Of a DNA stretch of 64,000 nt, positions 43,944-52,672 are shown one piece after another. Position 1 is the stretch's first letter; every line of letters starts with the position of its first letter. The translations under genes were made by a program, and so were the position numbers. Where the stretch lies: assembly GCA_029858255.1 (NCBI GenBank), contig JAOUFJ010000009.1, positions 16,563 to 80,562 of the forward strand. The letters run 5' to 3'. The stretch comes from a candidate division WOR-3 bacterium. Its GTDB lineage: Bacteria > Hydrothermota > Tepidihabitantia > SM23-42. The notes beneath the pieces were generated by a model. The model did no database searches, was not told where the DNA came from, and saw nothing but the letters and a program-made list of their open reading frames with translations.

Positions 43944-44648
43944 TTGGCTTCCCTGGGAAAGCTCGCTGCCGGGATTGCACATGAGATAAATAATCCGCTC
44001 ACATCGATCTTGATCAATAGTCATCTGTTGCTTGAGAAAATCGAGAGCAGTAGTCGGTCGGCCAGTAATTTACGGCTCATCATTGATGAAACAACGAGAT
44101 GCAGTGCAATAGTAAAAGGACTGCTTGAGTTTGCTAGACAGACACCGCCAGAAAAGACAATGGTCAGTATAAACATGGTAATAGACAGTACGCTTCTGAT
44201 CATGGATACACAGGCATTGGTTCATAATGTCAAGGTGAAGAAGAAATTAGATGACAATCTGCCACAGGTCATGGTCGATGTGAATAAGATCAAGCAGGTT
44301 TTTGCCAATATCATATTGAATGCTTTGGAGTCAATGCCGGAAGGTGGAGTGTTGGAGATCACCTCGTATGTTTCGGCAGATGACGAGTATGTCAATATCA
44401 AATTCAAAGACAGTGGACGCGGGATATCGAAGGATGATTTGAAGAAGATTTTTGACCCCTTCTTCACAACAAAAGGGACCAAAGGTACTGGTTTGGGCCT
44501 TTCAATAAGTTATGGCATCATTCAACAGCACAATGGCGCCATAGACGTAGATAGCGAAGTCGGGGAAGGGACGACGATGACCATTCGCCTTCCCCTTAAT
44601 CCAATAAACAGAGATAAAAAGGAGGAAAGACGTGACAGAGAAGTTTAA
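43944..44648 (+). CDS. Sensor histidine kinase, C-terminal kinase part after in-frame stop
   Basis: In the same reading frame as the gene before it, 39 bases past the TAA, sequence carries the rest of a kinase: SEKLASLGKLAAGIAHEINN with the phospho-His, an N box (NIILNALESMP), DSGRGISKDD and GTGLGLSISYGI. About 234 residues are open from 43944; the only candidate starts are TTG/CTG codons without a ribosome-binding site. As one protein with the N-part it would be about 670 residues, normal for Cache-HAMP-HK. Separate translation, readthrough, or a one-base sequence error are all possible. The end overlaps the next gene by 17 bases. Confidence 0.75.
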   Translation: MASLGKLAAGIAHEINNPLTSILINSHLLLEKIESSSRSASNLRLIIDETTRCSAIVKGLLEFARQTPPEKTMVSINMVIDSTLLIMDTQALVHNVKVKKKLDDNLPQVMVDVNKIKQVFANIILNALESMPEGGVLEITSYVSADDEYVNIKFKDSGRGISKDDLKKIFDPFFTTKGTKGTGLGLSISYGIIQQHNGAIDVDSEVGEGTTMTIRLPLNPINRDKKEERRDREV

Positions 44649-45408
44649 GATCTTGGTGGTTGATGATGAATTACCAGTTTGCAAGAGTATTGCTAGCGCA
44701 CTGATTAGCGAGGAATATCTGGTCGATACCGCACTCAGCGGAGAAGAAGCACTGGAAATGCAGGAGAAGAAGCACTACGATGCAATAATCATAGATTTGA
44801 TGATGCCGGGAATTAGTGGAATGGAACTTCTTAAGAGAGTCAAGAAGAACCGACCTGATACAATGATGATCATGATTACCGGATATCCTTCAATTCGCAC
44901 TGCAGTAGAGTCGATAAAAATCGGTGCCTTTGACTATATACCGAAGCCCTTTACGCCGAATGAAATCCGCAGTATGATTTCGAGAGCCTTAGTTAGAAAA
45001 CGAGTCATCCAGAAGAAGGTCGAAGAATCAAGATTCCTTGAAGATATGCCCGTGCCCGAAGGTTTGTACACTATCCCTGACAATTCATGGCTAAAAATAG
45101 AGGACGACGGCAGTGTTTTAGTTGGTGTCCATCACAATTTTTTGATTACTATTACAAAGATAGCGACGATAGAGTTTCCAAAAATCAATGAAACAAGATA
45201 CCAGGGTGAGACCTGCGTAAGGATCATGGAGTCGAACGACCGCATTCATAAACTCTGGACTCCCGTGACCGGCAAAGTAACCGCGATCAACAAGAGGGTG
45301 CAGGATGATTATGCAGTGCTCTACAAAGATCCATATGTCACGGGTTGGCTGGTTCAGATGATGCCCACCAATCTTGAAATCGATTTGAAGAACCTTGTAG
45401 TGACCTGA
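44632..45408 (+). CDS. Response regulator fused to a GcvH-like domain
   Basis: A 258-residue protein. REC covers residues 5-120 (acidic pair D11/D12, acceptor D55, PKPF lysine). The rest (about 150-255) resembles glycine cleavage H protein: SWLKIEDDGSVLVGVHH, TPVTGKVTAINKRV, and a YVTGWL patch like the H-protein GGWIF. The lipoyl-lysine motif ESVKA is replaced by ESNDR, so the position is Asp203 and no lipoylation is expected. The GTG at 44632 has AAGGAGG seven bases upstream. Such REC-GcvH proteins occur near Hdr and sulfur genes in other bacteria; here it is probably the output of the adjacent kinase, contacting an Hdr-complex partner. This last point is inference. Confidence 0.82.
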   Translation: MTEKFKILVVDDELPVCKSIASALISEEYLVDTALSGEEALEMQEKKHYDAIIIDLMMPGISGMELLKRVKKNRPDTMMIMITGYPSIRTAVESIKIGAFDYIPKPFTPNEIRSMISRALVRKRVIQKKVEESRFLEDMPVPEGLYTIPDNSWLKIEDDGSVLVGVHHNFLITITKIATIEFPKINETRYQGETCVRIMESNDRIHKLWTPVTGKVTAINKRVQDDYAVLYKDPYVTGWLVQMMPTNLEIDLKNLVVT

Positions 45409-45519
45409 ACTGTCTCCTCGGCAGGTGGCGTTGGGAAATCCCATCTGTGTGGGGGTGATTGTGTCAATGTCAGATGAGTTATTACTCGATCTTTATCCTG
45501 TTTGTATATGGGGGGTTTT

Positions 45520-46182
45520 ATGATCTTGATGTACGGTGACAAGACGATTGATCTGAAACCAAGCAAGATCATGGCGGTGGCGAGAAATTATAAGGCTCAT
45601 GCTGACGAAATGGGTGCAGAATTGCCGAGTGAACCGAAATTTTTTCTGAAGCCACCATCAGCATTACTTGCCGATAAGGGGCAGGTAATTCTTCCTAAAT
45701 CATGTTCACGTGTAGACTATGAAGTTGAGCTGGCTGTCATCATTGGTTCGAGGGTCAAAAATGTGACGTCTGATAATGTGACCGGGATACTTCTGGGTTA
45801 CACGGTACTCGTTGATATTACGGCACGCGATGTTCAGGCTACTGCAAAAAAACAAGGGATGCCGTGGACGATCGCCAAAGGTTATGATACTTTTGCGCCT
45901 ATTGGTCCGCACATTGTCCCCGCAAAGAAAATAGACCCATCGGATTTAGATGTATGGCTCAAAGTAAATGGCGAGATAAAACAACAGGGTAATACAAATT
46001 TGATGATATTCTCGGTCTGCGAACTCGTCTCATTTATTTCAAAGGTCATGACCCTTGAACCAATGGACGTGATCGCCACCGGTACTCCGTCCGGGGTCGG
46101 TCCGATGGAGGATGGTGATGTGATCGAAGCGGGGATTGAAGGAATCGGCACATTGACGTTTACGGCAGCTCGCGGGCATTGA
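45520..46182 (+). CDS. Fumarylacetoacetate hydrolase (FAH) family protein
   Basis: A 220-residue FAH-fold protein. It keeps the metal-binding Glu pattern in VDYEVELAVIIG and the Asp in DITARD, plus TGTPSGVGPMEDGD. Family members hydrate, decarboxylate or cleave C-C bonds in 2-oxo acids (acylpyruvase, oxaloacetate decarboxylase types). The RNYKAHADEMG start is typical of the acylpyruvase subgroup. The ATG at 45520 was chosen since GGGGGG sits a few bases upstream. It is followed by the ComB-like gene. Confidence 0.85.
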   Translation: MILMYGDKTIDLKPSKIMAVARNYKAHADEMGAELPSEPKFFLKPPSALLADKGQVILPKSCSRVDYEVELAVIIGSRVKNVTSDNVTGILLGYTVLVDITARDVQATAKKQGMPWTIAKGYDTFAPIGPHIVPAKKIDPSDLDVWLKVNGEIKQQGNTNLMIFSVCELVSFISKVMTLEPMDVIATGTPSGVGPMEDGDVIEAGIEGIGTLTFTAARGH

Positions 46183-46199
46183 ATCGCTCGTGCATATCC

Positions 46200-46979
46200 A
46201 TGAGAAACCAAGGTAACAACAACCGTACACCAATCCTGATGTTGGATTGGGGTATTGAAGGGATGCGCTACGCTCTACAGAACAGCGATATTACTGTTGT
46301 CGTGGATACGCTCCGTTTTAGCACCGCGGTCGTAACGGCAATTGCCAATGGGTTTACGATATATCCCATCGGGGATCGTAAATCAGGGGAGGACCTGGCG
46401 GCATCGATCGGTGCCAATATCGCTGGCAAACCTGGAATGGCGAAATATACGATCTCGCCGCATAGTTACTTAAATTCCGATCGTGAGGAGAATAAAAAGG
46501 TCGTTTTGTTCTCGCCCAACGGTGCTGCCTGTTCAGCTCTTGTGGGCAGAGGTCGTAACGCCTATGTCGGCTGCTTGTTGAATGCGAGAAAAGTTGGTGA
46601 ATATGTTACGATGTTAGCCCGAAGGCGGCGGGTTAATGTGACAGTGATCGCGGCCGGTGAACAACGTGCTATCGATAACGGGGAAAGGATAGTCTATGAA
46701 GAAAAGGCTGCCTATCCTGTATTCGCGATCGAGGACTATCTCGCCAGTGGCGCAATAATGAGCTTTTCAGATTTAGAAAAGAGCGCTGAGGCGCAAGTCT
46801 GTGAGCTGGCCTTTGGTGGTGCAAAAGAAAATATTGAAGATTTACTGCTCGACAGCTTCAGCGGTAAATACCTTGTGCAGCATAACCTCCGGGATGATGT
46901 GGAGCACGCTGCCCGCTTGAACCTATATGACGTGATCCCCCGCATCAAAGATGGGAATATAACGGGAATAAGGCCTTGA
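46200..46979 (+). CDS. ComB-like 2-phosphosulfolactate phosphatase family protein
   Basis: About 259 residues with the ComB-family pattern VVVDTLRFSTAVVTAIANG, LFSPNGAACS, YVGCLLNARKV and VTVIAAGEQRAID. In methanogens ComB makes sulfolactate for coenzyme M; bacterial homologues are common where CoM is not made and probably dephosphorylate other substrates. It begins at the ATG at 46200 or possibly the TTG at 46179 overlapping the FAH stop. It is worth comparing with the HdrABC genes upstream, since both are thiol-coenzyme families, though no other CoM gene is in the window. Its stop overlaps the methyltransferase TTG start. Confidence 0.78.
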   Translation: MRNQGNNNRTPILMLDWGIEGMRYALQNSDITVVVDTLRFSTAVVTAIANGFTIYPIGDRKSGEDLAASIGANIAGKPGMAKYTISPHSYLNSDREENKKVVLFSPNGAACSALVGRGRNAYVGCLLNARKVGEYVTMLARRRRVNVTVIAAGEQRAIDNGERIVYEEKAAYPVFAIEDYLASGAIMSFSDLEKSAEAQVCELAFGGAKENIEDLLLDSFSGKYLVQHNLRDDVEHAARLNLYDVIPRIKDGNITGIRP

Positions 46980-47662
46980 ATTCGAGAGTCGAGAATTTGA
47001 ATGAAATATTCGATTATTACAATGAACGGGCGTTCGAATACGATGAAATATATCAGGGTGGAGCACCCGGCATACCCGAATCAGCTGTGTACGAGAAGGA
47101 TGTCGAGACGATCAAAGTACTCAGTGCCAGTTTCGGCAAGGGACATCTTATAGATGTAGGCTGTGGGACCGCTTATTGGCTACCATACTATGCCAGTAAC
47201 TGCAGTGAAATAACTCTTTTTGATCAATCGCGGCGCATGCTTGCCGAATGTCAAAAAAGGGTGAGCCATCTCAATTTGGACATTGATGTTCATTATGTCA
47301 AAGGTGATTTTTTTGAAGTTCGCTTCTTATCGAAGATATTTGATTCTGCGGTTGTTGCATTTCTTATGAGCCATTTGAATGAAGAAACCTCCGCGGTTTT
47401 CTTTGAGAAGTTGCGGAAAATACTCAGACCCGGAGCAGGCGTTCTTTGGATTGACGGCTCATGGAGTGTCATACGGAAGAAATACCGTAACAAAAGCGGT
47501 TTGCAGGAAAGAAAACTCAAAAGTGGAAATTCATTTAATATTTTCAAGAGATATTTTGATGAACGTGATATCGATTCGTTCCTTAAAAGGAATTCTTTGA
47601 CCAAAATAGATAGTTATTTTGGCGACGCATTTTTTGCGGTGAATACGTATTTAAGACACTAA
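46976..47662 (+). CDS. Class I SAM-dependent methyltransferase
   Basis: A 228-residue protein with the SAM-binding motif I HLIDVGCGTAYWLPYY and later FDSAVVAFLMSHLNEE and RPGAGVLWIDGSW. The substrate is unknown. The TTG at 46976 overlaps the ComB-like gene end by four bases, so it is co-translated; a TTG seven codons later is an alternative. It converges on the M48 protease gene, with the stop codons overlapping by four bases. Confidence 0.85.
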   Translation: MNSRVENLNEIFDYYNERAFEYDEIYQGGAPGIPESAVYEKDVETIKVLSASFGKGHLIDVGCGTAYWLPYYASNCSEITLFDQSRRMLAECQKRVSHLNLDIDVHYVKGDFFEVRFLSKIFDSAVVAFLMSHLNEETSAVFFEKLRKILRPGAGVLWIDGSWSVIRKKYRNKSGLQERKLKSGNSFNIFKRYFDERDIDSFLKRNSLTKIDSYFGDAFFAVNTYLRH

Positions 47663-49332
47663 GTATCTTCCATTTGGATCAAACACTGTAGGGTTTCTAT
47701 TTCATCGGCGTCGAACCAAATGACTTTGCACTCCTTACACTCGTCAATTTCAACGTGGTATGCGTAGCTGTAGAATTTGTGCGCCATGGATTTACCGCAC
47801 CTCGGACAGCGCCGCTCGCTTATTGAGTTCAATAGCAGGCTGAATCGCGGGTGTTTGAGTTTCGATTCTTCTTTTATCAATGCTGCAATTCGCCGTACTC
47901 TTTCGGTGAAGCCTTTTTCTTCTCTGACGAATATGCGCGGCAGTTTGTTTTGTTCGGCAAGAATGCCATCGCAGTAGGCACAACGCCATAAATAGAGCCC
48001 CTCATATGCTTGAGGTATGAGCCACTCCCTACATGTCGGGCAGATGCGTCGGATCTTCCACATCGGTTCATTCCTTTTGTGGAAGAAATAGCTCATAGCA
48101 GGCAGCTCGTTCGCAGCAAAAACATTCTCTTGTCCGGCAGGTTTAAGGTTTGTCTCAGGACTCAGCCAGTCGAGGGTCTGCAGTTGCATCAAAGTGAAGG
48201 GTCCTTGCCATTTGTTATCATGCTGTGCCATGAAGCGTACGGCCGGTTTCAAGTGCTCTGCTTCCGACTTTAGTCCGGTGTCTTTGCGGATTTTCTCGGC
48301 GATTGTATCCAGGTCCACATGTGCCAGGCTGAGGATGATCTGCAAGCGTCGAGCGAGCGGCGGGTGGGTCGAGAACATCGTTGCGAACAAATCTCCCTTT
48401 TCGTCAAGTTTGCTGTATTGTGGGTTCAGAATGAATATGGGTCGGATATACTCGCCGACTGAGCCTGCACCACGCCAGTGAGCGCCGATCCGGTATAGAG
48501 CGCTTGCAAGGCTCTGAGGGTTACGGGTAAGTCGGATGGCGGCCGCATCGGCACGATATTCTTTTTCGCGGGAGATGAACATGTTGAGCATCTGGCTGCT
48601 GAGGTCGATGAAGAAGAGCAAGATGAATAGCGGTATCGAAACCACGCCCATGGTTATCGCATCCTTGCTTGATTCTTTCTCAAAAAGCGGCGATGTGCTT
48701 GGTTCGCGGCTGCCCGCGAATTTTGTTAATTGAGCAATAGCTTCGCTGTACATCCCAAACAGCGAGCAGGTTATTGTCGTTTCCATACAATCGTTAGACA
48801 CAATGTGAGCAACTTCGTGGGCGACTACTGCCTGCAGCTCGTCACGCGTCGCGCGAGACAATAATCCCTCGGTAATACCTACTACCTTTCTGCCCTGAAG
48901 GTCGGCGAGCGCGAATGCATTCATGGAGCCGGTCGGCATAACGTACCGCTCGACTGTGATGCCACCAGCAGCGGCAGCTATTTCGTCGACCACGTTATTG
49001 AAGACACCGTGGTACCTGTCGTTCTTATCCGGTTGCTGCGCTCGCAAGAGACCGATTATTTTTGAGACTACGTTTCGGTTTGAGTAGTACCAGTGGAGCA
49101 TTGCCGCGGCAAAAGCGATAACGACCAAATAGATGGTATCTACCCCAAAGAGGTGGTATTTTGCACCGGGTACATAAAGCGACTGCCTCAAATAGAAGGC
49201 CAGCTTTACTATCGAGAAAATGAGGAACACAGAGGCAAAGTATAGCAAAGAGAGAAATGTAAAGAGCAAGTATATGCGCCATGTTCTTTGCTTTTCGATG
49301 TCCCAGAATGTTGTGAACTTGCGACTTCTCAT
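47659..49332 (-). CDS. M48 membrane zinc protease with C-terminal zinc ribbons
   Basis: A 557-residue protein. Two membrane segments near the N-terminus (YLLFTFLSLLYFASVFLIF; TIYLVVIAFAAAMLHWYYSN) lead to an HtpX/M48 catalytic domain with VVAHEVAHIVSND (HExxH) and a later EKEYRADAAA glutamate. The C-terminal 200 residues are unusual: CPTCREWLIPQ with CAYC, then CPRCGKSM with CKECKVIWFDADE, two zinc ribbons. HtpX-like proteases degrade damaged membrane proteins; the ribbons may bind a substrate, metal or nucleic acid. Its promoter yields a leaderless mRNA. Confidence 0.85.
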   Translation of the reverse strand: MRSRKFTTFWDIEKQRTWRIYLLFTFLSLLYFASVFLIFSIVKLAFYLRQSLYVPGAKYHLFGVDTIYLVVIAFAAAMLHWYYSNRNVVSKIIGLLRAQQPDKNDRYHGVFNNVVDEIAAAAGGITVERYVMPTGSMNAFALADLQGRKVVGITEGLLSRATRDELQAVVAHEVAHIVSNDCMETTITCSLFGMYSEAIAQLTKFAGSREPSTSPLFEKESSKDAITMGVVSIPLFILLFFIDLSSQMLNMFISREKEYRADAAAIRLTRNPQSLASALYRIGAHWRGAGSVGEYIRPIFILNPQYSKLDEKGDLFATMFSTHPPLARRLQIILSLAHVDLDTIAEKIRKDTGLKSEAEHLKPAVRFMAQHDNKWQGPFTLMQLQTLDWLSPETNLKPAGQENVFAANELPAMSYFFHKRNEPMWKIRRICPTCREWLIPQAYEGLYLWRCAYCDGILAEQNKLPRIFVREEKGFTERVRRIAALIKEESKLKHPRFSLLLNSISERRCPRCGKSMAHKFYSYAYHVEIDECKECKVIWFDADEIETLQCLIQMEDT

Positions 49333-49338
49333 CTATTT

Positions 49339-49366
49339 AGTTTACTACAATTCGGTTTTTTGTCAA
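49339..49366 (-). promoter_or_regulatory. Promoter giving a leaderless M48 protease mRNA
   Basis: TTGACA (49366-49361), a 16-base spacer and TAAACT (49344-49339) on the minus strand; six bases precede the ATG at 49332. Confidence 0.78.
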
Positions 49367-49491
49367 GAATAATAATGCTGATTATTGGTTGTTGGTTTTG
49401 GCTGCCGGTATGGTTCGATGTAATTAGTCTGGCAAAGGACCACAACCCACGACCATACAGGCCGCCACAACCGAGAATATATGACTATGTG

Positions 49492-50232
49492 TTACTTTCT
49501 CTCCAAATACGCCTTGGTAAATATCCTGTCCGGGATGTTGATGTCGAGCTTGACATCTTCCAGTTTCAACTCGGTATATGTATCACGGCGCAGTTTGTTT
49601 ACCATTTTGATCTGGGTTGGAAATGTGTAGTTACTTACGCTTATGAATTCACTTGTTGTTACTTCTTTAAGGAGTTTGCCGCTTTTCGCGTATAACTCGA
49701 CTTTCACGGCCGCATGAATATCCTTATCTACCCACATCCTTCGGGAGTAATAGCTCGTTTCAGGAACCTTGGCTGTCAGCTGAAGGACATAGCATTCTTT
49801 TCCTTCAATATCTTCGGTCCCGGTCAATTCAACGTCGTACAATTCGATCAGCCTTCGATTCTCAACAATGTCATCATAAGAAAAATCACTGCCCATCATA
49901 CTCTGGCGCAGCATGTGACCGGCGATTTTTGTCGCTCGTTCGACAGTTGGGATGTACATCCACATTTCGTCGCCGATCTTGAGAAATCGCGTTCCTTTAT
50001 CGCGGGCAGGGTAAGTGAATTCCATGTATGCGGATTCCTTACCAATAGCATACCCGATGAATTCTTTTTCGCGTATGGTGCCGCCAAGGCTGATGGTCAT
50101 TTTGGCGCGGTAACTCCATGATGTTACGACCGTGTTGTCGTCCACCTTTTCGAGTATTTCCGTGCCAGTCTGTGCAAAAAGTAACACAATCACACTCAAC
50201 ATACAAATGATAGTTATTTTGATTGACTTCAT
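49492..50232 (-). CDS. LolA-like outer-membrane lipoprotein-sorting protein
   Basis: A 246-residue exported protein (signal peptide MKSIKITIICMLSVIVLLFA). It shows the pattern of LolA/LolB-fold lipoprotein-sorting proteins: ESAYMEFTYPARDKGTRFLK, MWMYIPTVERATKIAGH, MMGSDFSYDDIVE. These carry hydrophobic cargo across the periplasm. It is the last gene of an operon with two LolC/E-like permeases and a LolD-like ATPase, and its start overlaps the permease stop by four bases, a strong argument for a joint export role. The cargo (lipoproteins or a lipid) is not determined. Confidence 0.85.
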   Translation of the reverse strand: MKSIKITIICMLSVIVLLFAQTGTEILEKVDDNTVVTSWSYRAKMTISLGGTIREKEFIGYAIGKESAYMEFTYPARDKGTRFLKIGDEMWMYIPTVERATKIAGHMLRQSMMGSDFSYDDIVENRRLIELYDVELTGTEDIEGKECYVLQLTAKVPETSYYSRRMWVDKDIHAAVKVELYAKSGKLLKEVTTSEFISVSNYTFPTQIKMVNKLRRDTYTELKLEDVKLDINIPDRIFTKAYLERK

Positions 50233-51443
50233 ATTGTTTTCAATGCTTTTGCCGGATTTATTCTTGTCGCTCTGCTTATCGGCAACAGGGCGACAATAAC
50301 GGTGACTAGTAAGCCCACGAGGAATCCTGTAGCAATGATAAAAGGTGTCGGTGCGACGTAGATGATGGGCCCGAAAGGCATGTCGGCTGATGCAGTGGAT
50401 GAGACCATCGATATATCTATTCCTTTATACTTCAGCCAGTAACTAAGTATGGTGCCCCCGATGGTTCCGATAAAACTTCCAACGACACCGATTATGGATG
50501 CTTCGATGGTAAGGAGACCGACGATCGATAGATTGTTGAGTCCCAGGGCTTTCATCATGCCTATTTCTTTTGTTCTTTCGAATACTATCATTAGCATCGT
50601 ATTCGCAATCGCTGAACATGCAACGAGCAGGATGATCAGATAGAAGAAAGCATATATCACCTCTGCAAGGTTCACCCAGCGGAGCACGGGATTGTACAGG
50701 TAGGGAGTGACAGCATAATCATTGCCTAATCTTATCGAGCGTGCGACCTCTACGGCTTTATTCGGATCATTCAACAGGATGACGACTTCGGTGGTTCTGC
50801 CTTCGAGGTCAAGCATAGTTTGGCCCACATCGAGAGGAATATAGAAGATACTGCGGTCCATACCTCCGATACCAATCTGGAATATGCCTTTTATGACAAA
50901 ATTCAAGCCGGTCGGCGAGTCATACGCTGTCCTGGTTATAACGGTGAGGGTATCACCAACCGTCATATTGAGCCTTTCTGCCAATCCTTTACCCAAAATA
51001 GCATCACGTTCGCCTGTCCTCAGGTATGTGCCAGCAACAAGCCTCTTCTGGAGGCCGGCTATGTCGCGTTCCTTTTCCGGATCGATTGCGTAACCCAGTG
51101 CAGGGATGCTCAATTCTTCTTCCCCCAGCAGAACGCCGAATTTTATCCTCGGGGATACAATCTTGATATCCTTCTCTGGCAGTGACGCATAGAATTCCTC
51201 TGAAAGTTCAAATGATTCAGCAATCGGGATCAACCGTTCACGCCGTTCGTATTCCTTGGTTGTTATTGTAATATGCCCGGAGACCAATTTCACGACATTG
51301 CCGCTCATATTCTGGAATATACCGCGGATATAGCTTCTGGCGAAGATTATTGCCGTTATGGCTAGTGCAACACTGATACCGGAGATCAGGCTACGCCTGG
51401 TGTTGCGGAAGAAATTACGGTACGCGAGTCGGAACAGATTCAT
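50229..51443 (-). CDS. ABC exporter permease, MacB/LolC-E type (second)
   Basis: A 404-residue permease. It starts MNLFRLAYRNFFRNTRRSLI with one N-terminal membrane segment, a large periplasmic domain (about 45-260), then three C-terminal segments with the FtsX pattern ERTKEIGMMKALGLN. The ATG at 51443 overlaps the stop of the upstream permease (TGATG), replacing a longer frame that would run into that gene. The two permeases likely form a heterodimer. Confidence 0.86.
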   Translation of the reverse strand: MNLFRLAYRNFFRNTRRSLISGISVALAITAIIFARSYIRGIFQNMSGNVVKLVSGHITITTKEYERRERLIPIAESFELSEEFYASLPEKDIKIVSPRIKFGVLLGEEELSIPALGYAIDPEKERDIAGLQKRLVAGTYLRTGERDAILGKGLAERLNMTVGDTLTVITRTAYDSPTGLNFVIKGIFQIGIGGMDRSIFYIPLDVGQTMLDLEGRTTEVVILLNDPNKAVEVARSIRLGNDYAVTPYLYNPVLRWVNLAEVIYAFFYLIILLVACSAIANTMLMIVFERTKEIGMMKALGLNNLSIVGLLTIEASIIGVVGSFIGTIGGTILSYWLKYKGIDISMVSSTASADMPFGPIIYVAPTPFIIATGFLVGLLVTVIVALLPISRATRINPAKALKTI

Positions 51444-52672
51444 CAGACATGCCTCAGAGCGTCTACGGCTTCGAGCTTTGTTGCTCTCCGCACCGGCCAC
51501 AAGGTGACGCCGATGGAAACGAAAATTCCGAACAGGAACACATAGACCAGATTCAGGTAATCGATTTCACCCTTTATGATAAATTTCATAGGGTAGACGA
51601 TGTCCATGTTCTCGAAGACGCTTGAGAAGTCAAGACCTACATGAACAAGGTAGATTGATACGAGAAGACCGAGCAGACATCCGAGTAGGCTTCCGAAGAT
51701 GCCTATGATCCCTCCTTCGTAGAGGAACATCTTGACAATACCTGTATTGCTGAACCCCATTGCTTTCAGCGTACCTATTTCCGGGACGCGCTCCATAACC
51801 GCCATCAGCATGGTATTCACTATGCCCACGGCGGCAATTACTACGACGACCAGTGCGATCATGAATTGTCCAGCTCGCTTGAAACCAGAAATTTCGAAGA
51901 TTGCCGCATTCATTTCTTTCCAGGTCAGTACTTCATACTCTTTACCAATCACTCGGGATATTTTTTCCTTGAGCGGCGCCAGTTTATTTTCATCGTTCGC
52001 CCGTATGCATAGTTCGGTCATGCCCTGTCCGATTGCCAGCAGGTCCCGGGCTTGTGCGATCGAGATAATGGCCATGTTACGGTCGAACAACGGATGCCCG
52101 GTGTTGATTATGCCCGAGACCGTAAGGTCATAGGCATTATACGTGCCGTTCCGATCTTTGGTGATGATTGTAAGATAAGACCCGACATCCAGATCCATAT
52201 CAGAAGCGAGGTTGGTGCCGATCAGAACATCACCTTCGTTTTGCAGGTATGTGCCGGCAGCGATTGAGTTGCCGATCTTGAAAATGCGGTTGTCGTTTTC
52301 GATATCGACGCCCATTCCCAGCACAGGGAGTTCGTCGATGCCGTTACTGATACTAGCCTGGAATTTGACTCGCGGTGTCATGCCACTGATGCCCGACATA
52401 CCTTTGATCTTGTCAGTGACAAGTTTTTGGTCTTCAATTATTGTATCAAGGGGGAATACGCCTTCCTCGCGGTAATAACCTTCCGCGAATATCTCCATAT
52501 GGCTGGTTTCAAAGTCAATGATATTACGCGACGCCATTTTGTCGGCGCCGTTCATCATCGTGTTCATGAAGATCATCGACGAGAGTCCGACCGAAATCGC
52601 CGCCGCAGTTATTATTGTCCTCCGCGTATGTCGGAAAACATTACGCCATGCAATATATACCAGTCTCATCAT
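51443..52672 (-). CDS. ABC exporter permease, MacB/LolC-E type (first)
   Basis: A 409-residue relative of the downstream permease: MRLVYIAWRNVFRHTRRTII, a periplasmic domain, and VPEIGTLKAMGFSNTGIVKMF in the FtsX region. Its start overlaps the ATPase gene stop by one base. The sequences are clearly diverged from each other but share layout and length. Confidence 0.86.
   Translation of the reverse strand: MMRLVYIAWRNVFRHTRRTIITAAAISVGLSSMIFMNTMMNGADKMASRNIIDFETSHMEIFAEGYYREEGVFPLDTIIEDQKLVTDKIKGMSGISGMTPRVKFQASISNGIDELPVLGMGVDIENDNRIFKIGNSIAAGTYLQNEGDVLIGTNLASDMDLDVGSYLTIITKDRNGTYNAYDLTVSGIINTGHPLFDRNMAIISIAQARDLLAIGQGMTELCIRANDENKLAPLKEKISRVIGKEYEVLTWKEMNAAIFEISGFKRAGQFMIALVVVVIAAVGIVNTMLMAVMERVPEIGTLKAMGFSNTGIVKMFLYEGGIIGIFGSLLGCLLGLLVSIYLVHVGLDFSSVFENMDIVYPMKFIIKGEIDYLNLVYVFLFGIFVSIGVTLWPVRRATKLEAVDALRHV

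Noticed and set aside
45118..45444. Minus-strand ORF within the REC-GcvH gene
   Set aside because: A shadow frame without a ribosome-binding site; the plus-strand gene is well supported.
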